In this document: in pieces, positions 1 to 5,758 of the stretch | Layout: the number at the start of each line of letters is the position of its first letter | Position numbering within the stretch: the stretch's first letter is position 1 | Source of the DNA: Nitrososphaerales archaeon TH1177 | Lineage (GTDB): Archaea; Thermoproteota; Nitrososphaeria; Nitrososphaerales; Nitrososphaeraceae | Assembly (NCBI GenBank): GCA_014523515.1 | Contig: JAATVJ010000211.1 | Coordinates: 1 to 6,850, forward strand | DNA: 6,850 nt | Reading direction: 5' to 3' | The notes under the pieces: model-generated | Told to the model about the DNA's origin: nothing | What the model saw: the letters and a program-made list of their open reading frames with translations, nothing else | The model's database searches: none | Position numbers and translations under genes: made by a program

Positions 1-65
1 AGATAAATAATTTTATCAACTTTGAAATTTTATATTTTATTTTTATATTTTATTTTTTTATATGA

Positions 66-735
66 CCCCACAATAAAAACACTAGTAGAGATATTTATCT
101 TCTTCTTTTGGATAAATATAAAGTAGATTTAGATTTACAAAATCTGATAATTGGGTCTTAAGTGATCTATCTAAATTGGAAGTCAAATTGAAATGTGAAT
201 TCAATGCAAGTAAAACTGATATAATAGATGAAAAGTCAAAAATGATTTCATCCTAGAAGAACACATCAAAATCAAGGATATCTTTTATATTAATAATAAT
301 GATCATTATAATTTACTAAATTAGGTAAAGTAATTGGAGAAAATATAAAAATTATAGAATCTAAAACATTTTTGATTGATCTAATCATTTGATGATATAG
401 CCAATCTTTTTCTTTTGTAATTTGTGAATCTTCTAAAAAAAAATCTCCTATACTTAATGTGTAGAGATTAGTTTTTTAAAATTTATATAATTAAATTTGT
501 AGAAACAAAAAGAAATTCCTTTAAAATGACTAATACCATCAAAGTATGAAAATGGAAAACGTTTTCTTAAAGATATAGAATTATTATATAAAGAAATAGA
601 CGATTAATTATATTACCGATAATATTAACTCTAAATCCTGTACATATGGATGCGGATTACAAATCTATTGGAAAACCAACTAATGAATATTGGGAACTAA
701 ACATTAAAAAGAAGGATATATATCCTAATAGTGTA
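66..735 (+). pseudogene. Multiply frameshifted coding remnant, family unknown
   Basis: No intact gene is present, but the plus strand carries a chain of short open segments in changing frames that read like protein: 66-161 (contains LDKYKVDLDLQ), 122-256 (DLSKLEVKLKCEFNASK), 238-324 (LEEHIKIKDIFYINNND), 312-392 (KLGKVIGENIKIIESK), 396-464 (FVICESSKKKSPILNV), 481-549 (KFVETKRNSFKM), 530-607 (KYENGKRFLKDIELLYKEIDD) and 592 onward (NPVHMDADYKSIGKP, EYWELNIKKKDIYPN). Joined, they would give roughly 200 residues. Segments 312-392 and 396-464 share one frame and are separated only by tandem TGA TGA. Several breaks fall in A runs, including nine A at 435-443. No start codon or family could be recognised. 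The 3' limit near 735 is a guess, because the last frame stays open to 804, antisense to the next gene. Sequencing error is an alternative to decay, but nearby genes are intact. Confidence 0.45.
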
Positions 736-740
736 ACAAA

Positions 741-758
741 TAAAAAAAGAAATTTTTA
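741..758 (-). terminator. Poly-T archaeal-type terminator after the small secreted protein gene
   Basis: Just past the TAA stop of the minus-strand gene the transcript would run through a U-rich stretch, with seven consecutive T on the minus strand (742-748) after a TTTCT segment. Archaeal RNA polymerase can terminate at such runs without a hairpin. AT-richness makes chance runs common, so this is only a plausible call. Confidence 0.35.
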
Positions 759-759
759 T

Positions 760-1188
760 TTATTTAATTGGATAAATATACCAGATTACGTTATTTTCTG
801 ATGAAATACAATTTACTCCAACAATTTCACTTTGTTGAGTTGTTAAGGAAGCATCACATTGGGCTCCATTTATACCATCATTAACTATCTTTTCAATTTG
901 CTCTTCTAATTGCTGAGATGGTGCTAAACTAATTTCTTCTAAAAATTCTTCTTCTATTTTGACTGAATTATGACCTACAATAGCAGATACGATCTTGGTA
1001 GAATTATCTACATTTCCTACTGTTCTTTGTCCAAATACCAAAATATAGTTTTTCTCTTCCTCAGTAGTTGGGCTTTCTCCAATATTTTGTGCGTTGGCTT
1101 GTTGTTGTTGTAATGCTATACCACCAGCATTACTTAATAGAATCAAAGACAGAATTATGCTCACAAATATATTAAATAAATTCTTCAT
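760..1188 (-). CDS. Small predicted secreted protein, function unknown
   Basis: This 142-residue protein begins with a clear Sec signal: MKN, then a hydrophobic stretch at about residues 5-27 (IFVSIILSLILLS), a short Gln run (LQQQQ) and ANAQ near residue 34 as a likely cleavage region. There is no lipobox cysteine. The mature part, about 108 residues, is acidic and rich in Gln, Glu and Ser, with one predicted amphipathic helix (around 85-104, LEEQIEKIVNDG). It has two cysteines, C111 and C127, that could form a disulfide outside the cell, and it ends in a short aromatic strand (VIWYIYPIK). Signal peptides of this style are common in soil Nitrososphaeria. I recognise no domain. It starts at ATG without an obvious Shine-Dalgarno sequence, and an AT-rich box lies about 26 bases upstream, which suits a leaderless mRNA. 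It is flanked on both sides by broken plus-strand genes, so it is the only intact gene in the first 1.7 kb. Confidence 0.75.
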   Translation of the reverse strand: MKNLFNIFVSIILSLILLSNAGGIALQQQQANAQNIGESPTTEEEKNYILVFGQRTVGNVDNSTKIVSAIVGHNSVKIEEEFLEEISLAPSQQLEEQIEKIVNDGINGAQCDASLTTQQSEIVGVNCISSENNVIWYIYPIK

Positions 1189-1207
1189 AATTGTGAGAAT
1201 TATTTTA

Positions 1208-1219
1208 GTATAGTATTAA
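1208..1219 (-). promoter_or_regulatory. Possible TATA box for the small secreted protein gene
   Basis: On the minus strand this reads TTAATACTATAC, centred about 26 bases before the ATG at 1188. That is the distance expected if transcription starts at or near the start codon. The match to an archaeal TATA box is only moderate, and AT-rich background makes chance matches likely. Confidence 0.3.
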
Positions 1220-1259
1220 AGTTTTATTAGTTTGTAACAAACATTTTTTATACTTATAG

Positions 1260-1502
1260 ATAATTGGTAAGATTCACGGTTCGCAATCTCATATTGTTGC
1301 TCAAGATAATACTTTACAATTAATCGTATATTATGAAGTTCCTGAAGGTATGAGAGATGAAGTAAAAAGTAAGTTTGAAAACACTACTACTAAATTATCT
1401 TATAAAAATCCAACACTGATTTAATATTAATATGGTGCTACTTTTAAATTGAAATCAGCAATACCAAATTTGTCTACAGTAGCGGTATCACAATCGCGAT
1501 AA
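1260..1502 (+). pseudogene. Truncated remnant, perhaps a subtilase propeptide
   Basis: A plus-strand frame with no start codon runs from 1260 to a TAA at 1422-1424 and contains SHIVAQDNTLQLIVYYEVPEG and MRDEVKSKFENTT. The same frame resumes after TAA TAT TAA with YGATFKLKSAIPNLSTVAVS and stops at 1500-1502. The order 'LIVYYEVPEG, helix, GATFKLKSAIPNLSTVAV' loosely resembles inhibitor I9 propeptides of subtilisin-like proteases (strand, helix, then 'GA.v...y..i.a.av'). This likeness was judged by eye and is weak. No catalytic domain follows. The original 5' end is missing: a stop lies directly upstream and the divergent gene starts 70 bp away. It overlaps the next remnant, which is in another frame, so the two may derive from different genes joined by deletion. 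Confidence 0.35.
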
Positions 1503-1750
1503 TTATTTTCATCAAAATTTTCTATGCATGCAGTAACTTTAACAATAGTTCACAATCATCATCATCGCCATCACCCTCTAGTAACAAACCAGAAGTCGTA
1601 TTCCATGCAAAGTATCTAGGCGGACATAAAGCATATCCAATTAGAAAAGCGATGGATGTTAAAATCATTGTATTTCCAGATAGAATAGAAATAGAAAAAT
1701 TATTTTTCTACATGTAAAGATTCCTGTATTTATTGTTGAAAATTATATTA
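1448..1750 (+). pseudogene. Broken YLGGH/DRIEIE-type membrane-anchored protein
   Basis: The frame from 1448 to the TAA at 1715-1717 encodes a hydrophobic stretch (IAIIIFIKIFYAC), then a Ser/Pro-rich linker (SSQSSSSPSPSSN), then PEVVFHAKYLGGHKAYP and a segment with DVKIIVFPDRIEIEKL. YLGGHKAYP followed by 'v.vF.DRIEIe.L...IPY' is a pattern I recall from uncharacterised archaeal and bacterial proteins. After the stop, a different frame (about 1709-1750) supplies LHVKIPVFIVEN, which fits the expected continuation 'L...IPY', so a frameshift near 1705-1712 is likely. No ATG, GTG or TTG precedes the segment in frame, and the usual C-terminal part is absent: the sequence runs directly into the 3' end of the convergent glycosyltransferase gene. 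Both ends and the reading frame are therefore damaged. Confidence 0.5.
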
Positions 1751-1762
1751 TAATTAATTGTA

Positions 1763-2809
1763 TCACGTTATATTTAATATTGAGGATAGCCAATCAACTT
1801 TGGTATGTCTTTCGAACAAACTTTTCGAATTTTGAACTATTTTTGTAGTATCAGGATCTTTTTTTATCAAGTCTACCAACTCATCAGAATTATCAACAGC
1901 AAAACAATTATAACCCTCTTTAAAGTCACAATAATCCTTTTTATAATATCTATATACATTTTCAATCCATTTTCTATGTAAAATTAACGCACATCCATCA
2001 TGTATTGCTTCTAAGAATGTATATTGGGTACCACCACCATCATATCTTATTATCGATAAATCTACTACAAATTTGTATTTTGAGAGAAGTTTTGAAATTG
2101 TAAAAAATGATTTTTTAAATTTACCATGGTAACTATTCTTGAAATCTGGATTATTTTTACCAAATGTTAAATAAACATATTTTGGTGTAATACAGCCGTA
2201 TATGTCGATAAATTTTTTATCTAGTTTTTTATTCGCATTAATTAGAATATCAATATTTTTTCCGTAACCGATTCTTGAGATTGATATCGTACCATTTTTT
2301 TCTATATTTGGTTGGTTGCAAGTAGGATAAAGATAAAAGGGATGATATAGAAAAATAGAATCAAGATCATATCTTAGTTTTAGATAGTCTTGCATAGTTT
2401 TTCTAATAGTTATCAAATTCCATTTTTTTAAATATGGAATCATACGATTGGAGATATCTCTTGGATCATGGATGACCAAAAATTTATTTTTGCTAGATGT
2501 TTTCTCTTCTAGTTCAGAAATTACTTGGAAAAAATTATCTTTAATAACAGTTATTAAAAGATCCTTCTTTTCTAGTAAATGATCTAAAGTAATATTCTTA
2601 TATTTAATATCATAACCAAAATCACGCAGTTTTTTCTCATTTTTCATAGAGAAATGTAAAATTGGTTTATTCATTTTATCAAGTCCCATCTTATAAAAAA
2701 GATGTGCAGTAAAAGTAGTAACCCCACCATAGAAATATTTATGAAGATATAACAAATCTATGCTTTCAAGAGTATTTTCAATTACACCTTCATAATGAAT
2801 TCTTTGCAT
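1763..2809 (-). CDS. GT-B fold glycosyltransferase, family 1/4-like
   Basis: This 348-residue protein looks like a retaining GT-B glycosyltransferase that moves a sugar from an activated nucleotide donor to a cell-surface or lipid-linked acceptor. The N-terminal half has LYLHKYFYGGVTTFTAHLF (residues 20-38), the usual Gly-containing acceptor-side loop, and a HDPRD element at 114-118. The C-terminal half has SRIGYGKNIDILINA (178-192), the start of the donor domain, and RYDGGGTQYTFLEAIHDG (255-272), the position of the family's donor-binding motif with a conserved Glu (E267), followed by CALIL and GYNCFAVDN (299-307) at the phosphate/ribose loop. No signal peptide or membrane segment is evident. 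ATG is preceded by AAGGTGA at a six-base spacing. It stands alone, with no neighbouring sugar-nucleotide or oligosaccharyltransferase genes, so donor and acceptor cannot be named. Its length is typical of compact GT4-like enzymes. Confidence 0.8.
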   Translation of the reverse strand: MQRIHYEGVIENTLESIDLLYLHKYFYGGVTTFTAHLFYKMGLDKMNKPILHFSMKNEKKLRDFGYDIKYKNITLDHLLEKKDLLITVIKDNFFQVISELEEKTSSKNKFLVIHDPRDISNRMIPYLKKWNLITIRKTMQDYLKLRYDLDSIFLYHPFYLYPTCNQPNIEKNGTISISRIGYGKNIDILINANKKLDKKFIDIYGCITPKYVYLTFGKNNPDFKNSYHGKFKKSFFTISKLLSKYKFVVDLSIIRYDGGGTQYTFLEAIHDGCALILHRKWIENVYRYYKKDYCDFKEGYNCFAVDNSDELVDLIKKDPDTTKIVQNSKSLFERHTKVDWLSSILNIT

Positions 2810-2815
2810 TAAGAT

Positions 2816-2822
2816 TCACCTT
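2816..2822 (-). promoter_or_regulatory. Ribosome binding site of the glycosyltransferase gene
   Basis: AAGGTGA on the minus strand ends six bases before the ATG at 2809. It matches the GGTGA core complementary to archaeal 16S rRNA 3' ends. It supports this ATG as the start, and it is the clearest Shine-Dalgarno sequence with correct spacing in the window. Confidence 0.6.
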
Positions 2823-2860
2823 GGAGAAATACAATAAAAATAATTATACTAAAACTATTT

Positions 2861-2870
2861 TTAAATATAT
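2861..2870 (-). promoter_or_regulatory. TATA-like box upstream of the glycosyltransferase gene
   Basis: ATATATTTAA on the minus strand would place transcription start near 2840, giving a leader of about 30 bases that includes the ribosome binding site. It overlaps the 3' end of the doubtful small ORF upstream, which is a mild argument against that ORF. AT-rich context limits confidence. Confidence 0.35.
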
Positions 2871-3064
2871 CTCAAACAATCAGCAAAAGCAATAATCTTT
2901 AATGCTTTGATGATTGAAATTAGGTGTTTTAGTGATGTCCTATAACAAAAAATATTCATCGTTATTTTGTATTTGCTTGTTATATTTAAGACATGTATAT
3001 GAACCCGAATACATAACGGGTCCGTCGGGTTGCGAGGCATTTTTGCCTCTCTTTTGTTACCCAT
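2861..3064 (-). CDS. Doubtful 67-residue ORF starting in the duplicated repeat
   Basis: The frame gives 67 residues from the ATG at 3062-3064, or 59 from a second ATG at 3038-3040 inside the repeat copy (MPRNPTDP...). The first 14 residues come from the relatively GC-rich repeat. The rest is Ile- and Lys-rich with a weak amphipathic stretch near the end (KHLISIIKALKIIAF) and two scattered cysteines that form no motif. The second repeat copy at 5759-5786 encodes the same MPRNPT in the same phase, but there the frame closes after 11 residues. Either the repeat is the 5' end of a small gene family, or the coding capacity is accidental. I recognise no family and favour a non-coding interpretation. 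Confidence 0.2.
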   Translation of the reverse strand: MGNKREAKMPRNPTDPLCIRVHIHVLNITSKYKITMNIFCYRTSLKHLISIIKALKIIAFADCLRYI

Positions 3065-3074
3065 TACAACTAAG
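3023..3074 (+). repeat. Direct repeat copy 1, with internal hairpin
   Basis: Positions 3023-3050 are identical over 28 bp to 5759-5786, in the same orientation. Beyond the identity, similarity continues: 11 of the next 16 positions match, and a shared CTAAG lies at 3070-3074. The exact part is much richer in G and C than its surroundings. It contains a perfect 6-bp stem, GAGGCA (3034-3039) and TGCCTC (3044-3049), around a TTTT loop. On this strand the stem is followed by a T-rich stretch. A second inverted pair, AACCCGA (3002-3008) and TCGGGTT (3025-3031), involves the left half of this copy only. It forms the left border of the block holding the KAP NTPase and zinc-finger genes. Confidence 0.85.
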
Positions 3075-3305
3075 GTAAATCTATAGAATAGATGAATATA
3101 ATTAGCAAGAGATTATTTTTCTAAAAATTTATCATAGAGTCGAACTGAAATCTCAAAATCATTTCTCAATTGATATAAATTCACATGAAAATATGGGATT
3201 AATTAAAAATACAATAAACTAATTAAATTTTTATCAAATTTAGTTAAACTATTGTTATATTACAAATGTATTATTATATTTCAATAATTAAATTAAGAGT
3301 TAAAA
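3075..3305. other. AT-rich intergenic stretch with a tiny coding-like fragment
   Basis: Nothing firm is seen between repeat copy 1 and the end of the KAP gene. On the minus strand, 3113-3192 is open without an ATG and reads NLYQLRNDFEISVRLYDKFLEK before TAA. This looks like the last residues of a protein and may be a remnant, with a GTG at 3182-3184 as the only possible start. The remainder, about 3190-3305, is low-complexity A/T that could act as a U-rich termination zone for the minus-strand KAP gene. No hairpin or promoter was evident. Confidence 0.3.
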
Positions 3306-5324
3306 TTAAGAATTATTTTTGTTGAATTTTGATTTATCTTTTATTGTTTCTATTATAGTTTTTGGAAAATGCATTGCCTTTAATCTTTCTTCCAATTCTG
3401 TTAAATCTTTAATCTCAGTTGGAATTCCTTGAGCATTTCCTTTTATAATATAATCTATGAATTCTGCATCATCAATTATCGAATTTTCAAAGTTTGTAGT
3501 ATTATCTAATTTTAAATCTTTAAAATCTTTAATTTTTATTATTATTGAATTTGAAAGATTAGCACCTGAAAGATCTGCTTGAGAAAGATCGACTTGAGAA
3601 AGAACAGATCCATAGAATTTAGCATGACTAAGATCAGCCTTATGAAGATCAGTATTATAGAGATCTGATCTGGATAGATTAGCACCAACAAGTTTTGCTT
3701 CAGAGAGATCAGTATTAGAAAGATCTGTATCATACAGAATAGCCTCACAAAGTATTGTATGTGAAAGATTTGCATCAGAGATAATGGCTGCAGATAAATC
3801 AGCATGAGAGAGATCAACATAATCAGAAAGATCCACTCCAGATAAATCAGAACGAGAGAGATCAACATCATTACCAGAAAGATCTACCTTGTAAAACTCT
3901 CCTCTCTTTCGTCTTCTATTGAAATCTAGAATCTGAGTTTTAAGCAATTTTAATGCCGCTTCTTTTTCACGATTATCTTCTATTAAAGATATTTCACCTA
4001 CCTTTGTAGCCCGCCTATATACACTCCATTCTTTTATCTCTAATTTGGAATAATTTTCCTTGAAAAATTCCCAGAATTTCTCATCAGATGCAAATTTTTG
4101 TATTATTTTTAATTTTGGATCTAATAATTCAAAATCTGAACCTGTTGTTGTTAAGTTCTTTAATTTATCTCTATTATTTGCAAAATAAATTAATTTATCT
4201 AAATATTTTCCATTTGAGGTAATTATTAACTTGTATATGTCATTCCAAAACATATTTAGTATTTGTAATATTAACAATTTTTCTGGTTCAATATTTCCTT
4301 CTTTATTTTTTTTATAAATTTCATAAGCAACTATAAAAGTATTTAAAAAACGTTTTACTTCTCTAGGATTTTGTTCTATAACAGTAGATATTAAATTAAT
4401 AATTTTTTCATTTATTATTTTTTGGTGATCTTCATGTATTAATTTATTAGTATTAAGACTATTTAATAGTTGCTTTATATCACTAGTATTCCACTCTTGA
4501 AGTGTTATAGGAATTTGAATTATTTTTTTTATATATTGTTCTCCTTCTATTCCATACTTGCTAGTTATAAGTTGTGACACTTTGTTGTGACTTACACCAA
4601 GAACATAAATAAATCCATCTATTCCTAAAAATACTTTAATAGATTCAAATATTTCTAACACTCTTTCAGGAGAACATCGATCTAAATCGTCTATAAAAAT
4701 AACTATTCTAAATGATGGATCATCTTTTCTGATTTTTGATATTCCTTCGTCAATATCACCTAACCAATCAGAATATAAAAGATCTTTATTTGTTACTTGA
4801 TCTATTTTATCAATTAAAGACAAAAATTGTTCACTTATATTCCCAGTAATCCCTTTGTATGCTTGTTTTGAAAATTCACTGACAAAAGAGGGAAGCATTA
4901 AAGAGAGAATTTCTGGAGCGCTTTGTAATAGTCCTTTACCAAAACCTTTGGCAAAGTTTGTAATTTTATTTTTCAATTCCTTTTTTTTCACATCATCATC
5001 TTCTGGTATTGCATTTGCGATTGTCTTTAGAAGAGGAAATAAAGCAAATTGATTTTCTCTTTCATAAAGCCATGCATTAAACCACACTGGAATGATAGAT
5101 TTATCACTATTATTTTGTTTTAATTCTTTAAAAATAGATCTCATAAGAGTTGTCTTTCCAGTCCCCCATTCACCATAAATTCCAACAGTAAATTGTGGGT
5201 AAGAATTTTTTATAATATTTAATATTGCTTTTTGATATAATTCAAAGTCAAGAATAGGTTGAACTGCTATATCGTCAGTTATGATTAATCCTCTTTGATA
5301 TTGATCATCCTCCTTTTTATACAA
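3306..5324 (-). CDS. KAP-family P-loop NTPase with C-terminal pentapeptide-repeat domain
   Basis: This 672-residue protein is a STAND-like NTPase of the KAP family. Visible motifs are Walker A GEWGTGKT (51-58), the KAP hallmark WFNAW (81-85), Walker B IVIFIDDLDRCSPE (207-220, acidic D212/D213) and NPREVKRFLN (319-328), the conserved Arg-containing element late in the NTPase module. The insert between Walker A and WALKER B, where many KAP proteins carry two membrane helices, holds only a weakly hydrophobic segment (about 123-160), so this one is probably soluble or peripheral. Residues about 360-475 form a helical linker. Residues about 478-596 are pentapeptide repeats (A/x-D-L-S-x), a right-handed beta-helix, followed by a helical tail. 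KAP proteins are known from phage-exclusion factor PifA and eukaryotic Kidins220; a defence or signalling role here is inference. The start is TTG, the only start codon after the last in-frame stop. Confidence 0.9.
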   Translation of the reverse strand: MYKKEDDQYQRGLIITDDIAVQPILDFELYQKAILNIIKNSYPQFTVGIYGEWGTGKTTLMRSIFKELKQNNSDKSIIPVWFNAWLYERENQFALFPLLKTIANAIPEDDDVKKKELKNKITNFAKGFGKGLLQSAPEILSLMLPSFVSEFSKQAYKGITGNISEQFLSLIDKIDQVTNKDLLYSDWLGDIDEGISKIRKDDPSFRIVIFIDDLDRCSPERVLEIFESIKVFLGIDGFIYVLGVSHNKVSQLITSKYGIEGEQYIKKIIQIPITLQEWNTSDIKQLLNSLNTNKLIHEDHQKIINEKIINLISTVIEQNPREVKRFLNTFIVAYEIYKKNKEGNIEPEKLLILQILNMFWNDIYKLIITSNGKYLDKLIYFANNRDKLKNLTTTGSDFELLDPKLKIIQKFASDEKFWEFFKENYSKLEIKEWSVYRRATKVGEISLIEDNREKEAALKLLKTQILDFNRRRKRGEFYKVDLSGNDVDLSRSDLSGVDLSDYVDLSHADLSAAIISDANLSHTILCEAILYDTDLSNTDLSEAKLVGANLSRSDLYNTDLHKADLSHAKFYGSVLSQVDLSQADLSGANLSNSIIIKIKDFKDLKLDNTTNFENSIIDDAEFIDYIIKGNAQGIPTEIKDLTELEERLKAMHFPKTIIETIKDKSKFNKNNS
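3537..3893 (-). repeat. Pentapeptide-repeat region (15-bp coding period)
   Basis: About 24 five-residue units with Leu (sometimes Ile or Phe) at the centre, often followed by Ser and preceded by Asp or Asn (DLSGV, DLSHA, ANLSR, ADLSG, TDLYN). At DNA level this produces a 15-bp periodicity with recurring AGATC/AGAT words. The repeats form one nearly uninterrupted tract of about 119 residues. Such folds mimic or bind other macromolecules; Qnr and MfpA act on gyrase. The acidic Asp-Leu-Ser bias here gives no proof of a gyrase target. Confidence 0.9.
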
Positions 5325-5350
5325 TAATGCATATTCAAGTAAATTATCTT

Positions 5351-5360
5351 TTAAATATTA
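5351..5360 (-). promoter_or_regulatory. TATA-like box of the KAP gene
   Basis: TAATATTTAA on the minus strand lies 27-36 bases before the TTG start at 5324, the spacing expected for a leaderless archaeal transcript beginning at the TTG. The strong AAAGGAGG at codons 3-5 cannot serve this start, because it lies downstream of it. Together these favour leaderless initiation, though the box is a modest match in AT-rich DNA. Confidence 0.4.
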
Positions 5361-5381
5361 TGTATTATGATTGGAATCCAT

Positions 5382-5449
5382 ATTCTATTAAATATGAGTT
5401 CATTGTGAATTGAATAGTCATGATTTCATCCTTCAATACCTAATAGAAT
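5382..5449. promoter_or_regulatory. Spaced inverted repeat in the divergent KAP/zinc-finger intergenic region
   Basis: ATTCTATTA at 5382-5390 has a perfect 9-bp reverse complement, TAATAGAAT, at 5441-5449. It sits in the 220-bp region that holds both divergent promoters, next to the KAP TATA-like box. It could be a pair of operator half-sites. With 50 bp between the arms and an AT-rich composition, chance is a serious alternative. Confidence 0.2.
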
Positions 5450-5505
5450 TTAATATTACTAATTTTTTTAGATATTTTATCTATAAGTAGAAGGTTTTTC
5501 TATCA

Positions 5506-5515
5506 ATATTTATTT
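5506..5515 (+). promoter_or_regulatory. TATA-like box of the zinc-finger gene
   Basis: ATATTTATTT lies 30-39 bases before the ATG at 5545, and the bases directly before the ATG are TATATAAAAA with no Shine-Dalgarno sequence. This suits a leaderless or very short-leader transcript. Confidence is limited by the AT-rich surroundings. Confidence 0.35.
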
Positions 5516-5544
5516 ACCTTTAACTATTTGTATTTATATAAAAA

Positions 5545-5688
5545 ATGTCATCTTTCAAATGCAAAATATGCAATATGAAATTTGATGATATAAGACGTTT
5601 GGAAAATCATAAAAAAGTACATGGAAGAAAATCAAAAGTGTCCGAATATGGTGATTCTGAATTTAATATAGACCGTCTAAGAGGATAA
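5545..5688 (+). CDS. Small single C2H2 zinc-finger protein (47 residues)
   Basis: The protein begins MSSFKCKICNMKF and contains one complete classical zinc finger: C6-x2-C9-x12-H22-x3-H26, with the core hydrophobics F13 and L19 in their standard places (C-x3-F-x5-L-x2-H). A basic segment, GRKSKVS, follows the last histidine, and the tail of about 14 residues is acidic then basic (SEFNIDRLRG). Single-finger proteins of this size occur in soil Nitrososphaeria; their partners are largely unknown, and DNA, RNA or protein binding are all possible. It is transcribed divergently from the KAP NTPase gene with 220 bp between starts, so it is a natural candidate for a local regulator. It starts at ATG without a ribosome binding site. 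The exact zinc-ligand spacing makes this a firm call despite its length. Repeat copy 2, with a possible terminator hairpin, follows 70 bp after its stop. Confidence 0.85.
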   Translation: MSSFKCKICNMKFDDIRRLENHKKVHGRKSKVSEYGDSEFNIDRLRG

Positions 5689-5758
5689 AGATGAATAGTA
5701 TCTAAAATTTTTGTATTGTACAACTCTTCATAAATTAGTATCAATATTGTAATTCTCT

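Noticed and set aside
1..65. T/A-rich stretch as an origin or terminator
   Set aside because: It is low-complexity DNA at the window edge with no inverted repeats, and no neighbouring gene shows which transcript it could end.
78..254. Minus-strand open frame of about 57 codons ending in YIYPKEEDKYLY, similar in its YIYP to the end of the secreted protein at 760-1188
   Set aside because: It has no start codon, the shared part is only a few residues, and the plus-strand frames over the same bases look more protein-like.
3017..3050. tRNA-like or C/D box RNA signal in the GC-rich repeat
   Set aside because: No cloverleaf, T-arm consensus or C and D boxes could be found; only a single short hairpin is present.
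3542..3871. A 109-residue Leu/Ile-rich minus-strand frame overlapping the KAP gene
   Set aside because: It is the pentapeptide-repeat DNA read in another frame; the 15-bp period produces its repetitive Leu/Ile composition. The overlapping frame has clear domain motifs.
3537..3893. Regular AGATC-containing repeats suggestive of a CRISPR or tandem-repeat array
   Set aside because: The period is 15 bp with no unique spacers and the units translate as pentapeptide repeats in the KAP protein.
4855..5052. A 65-residue plus-strand frame
   Set aside because: It lies antisense within the conserved NTPase domain, has no family features and no promoter or ribosome binding site.
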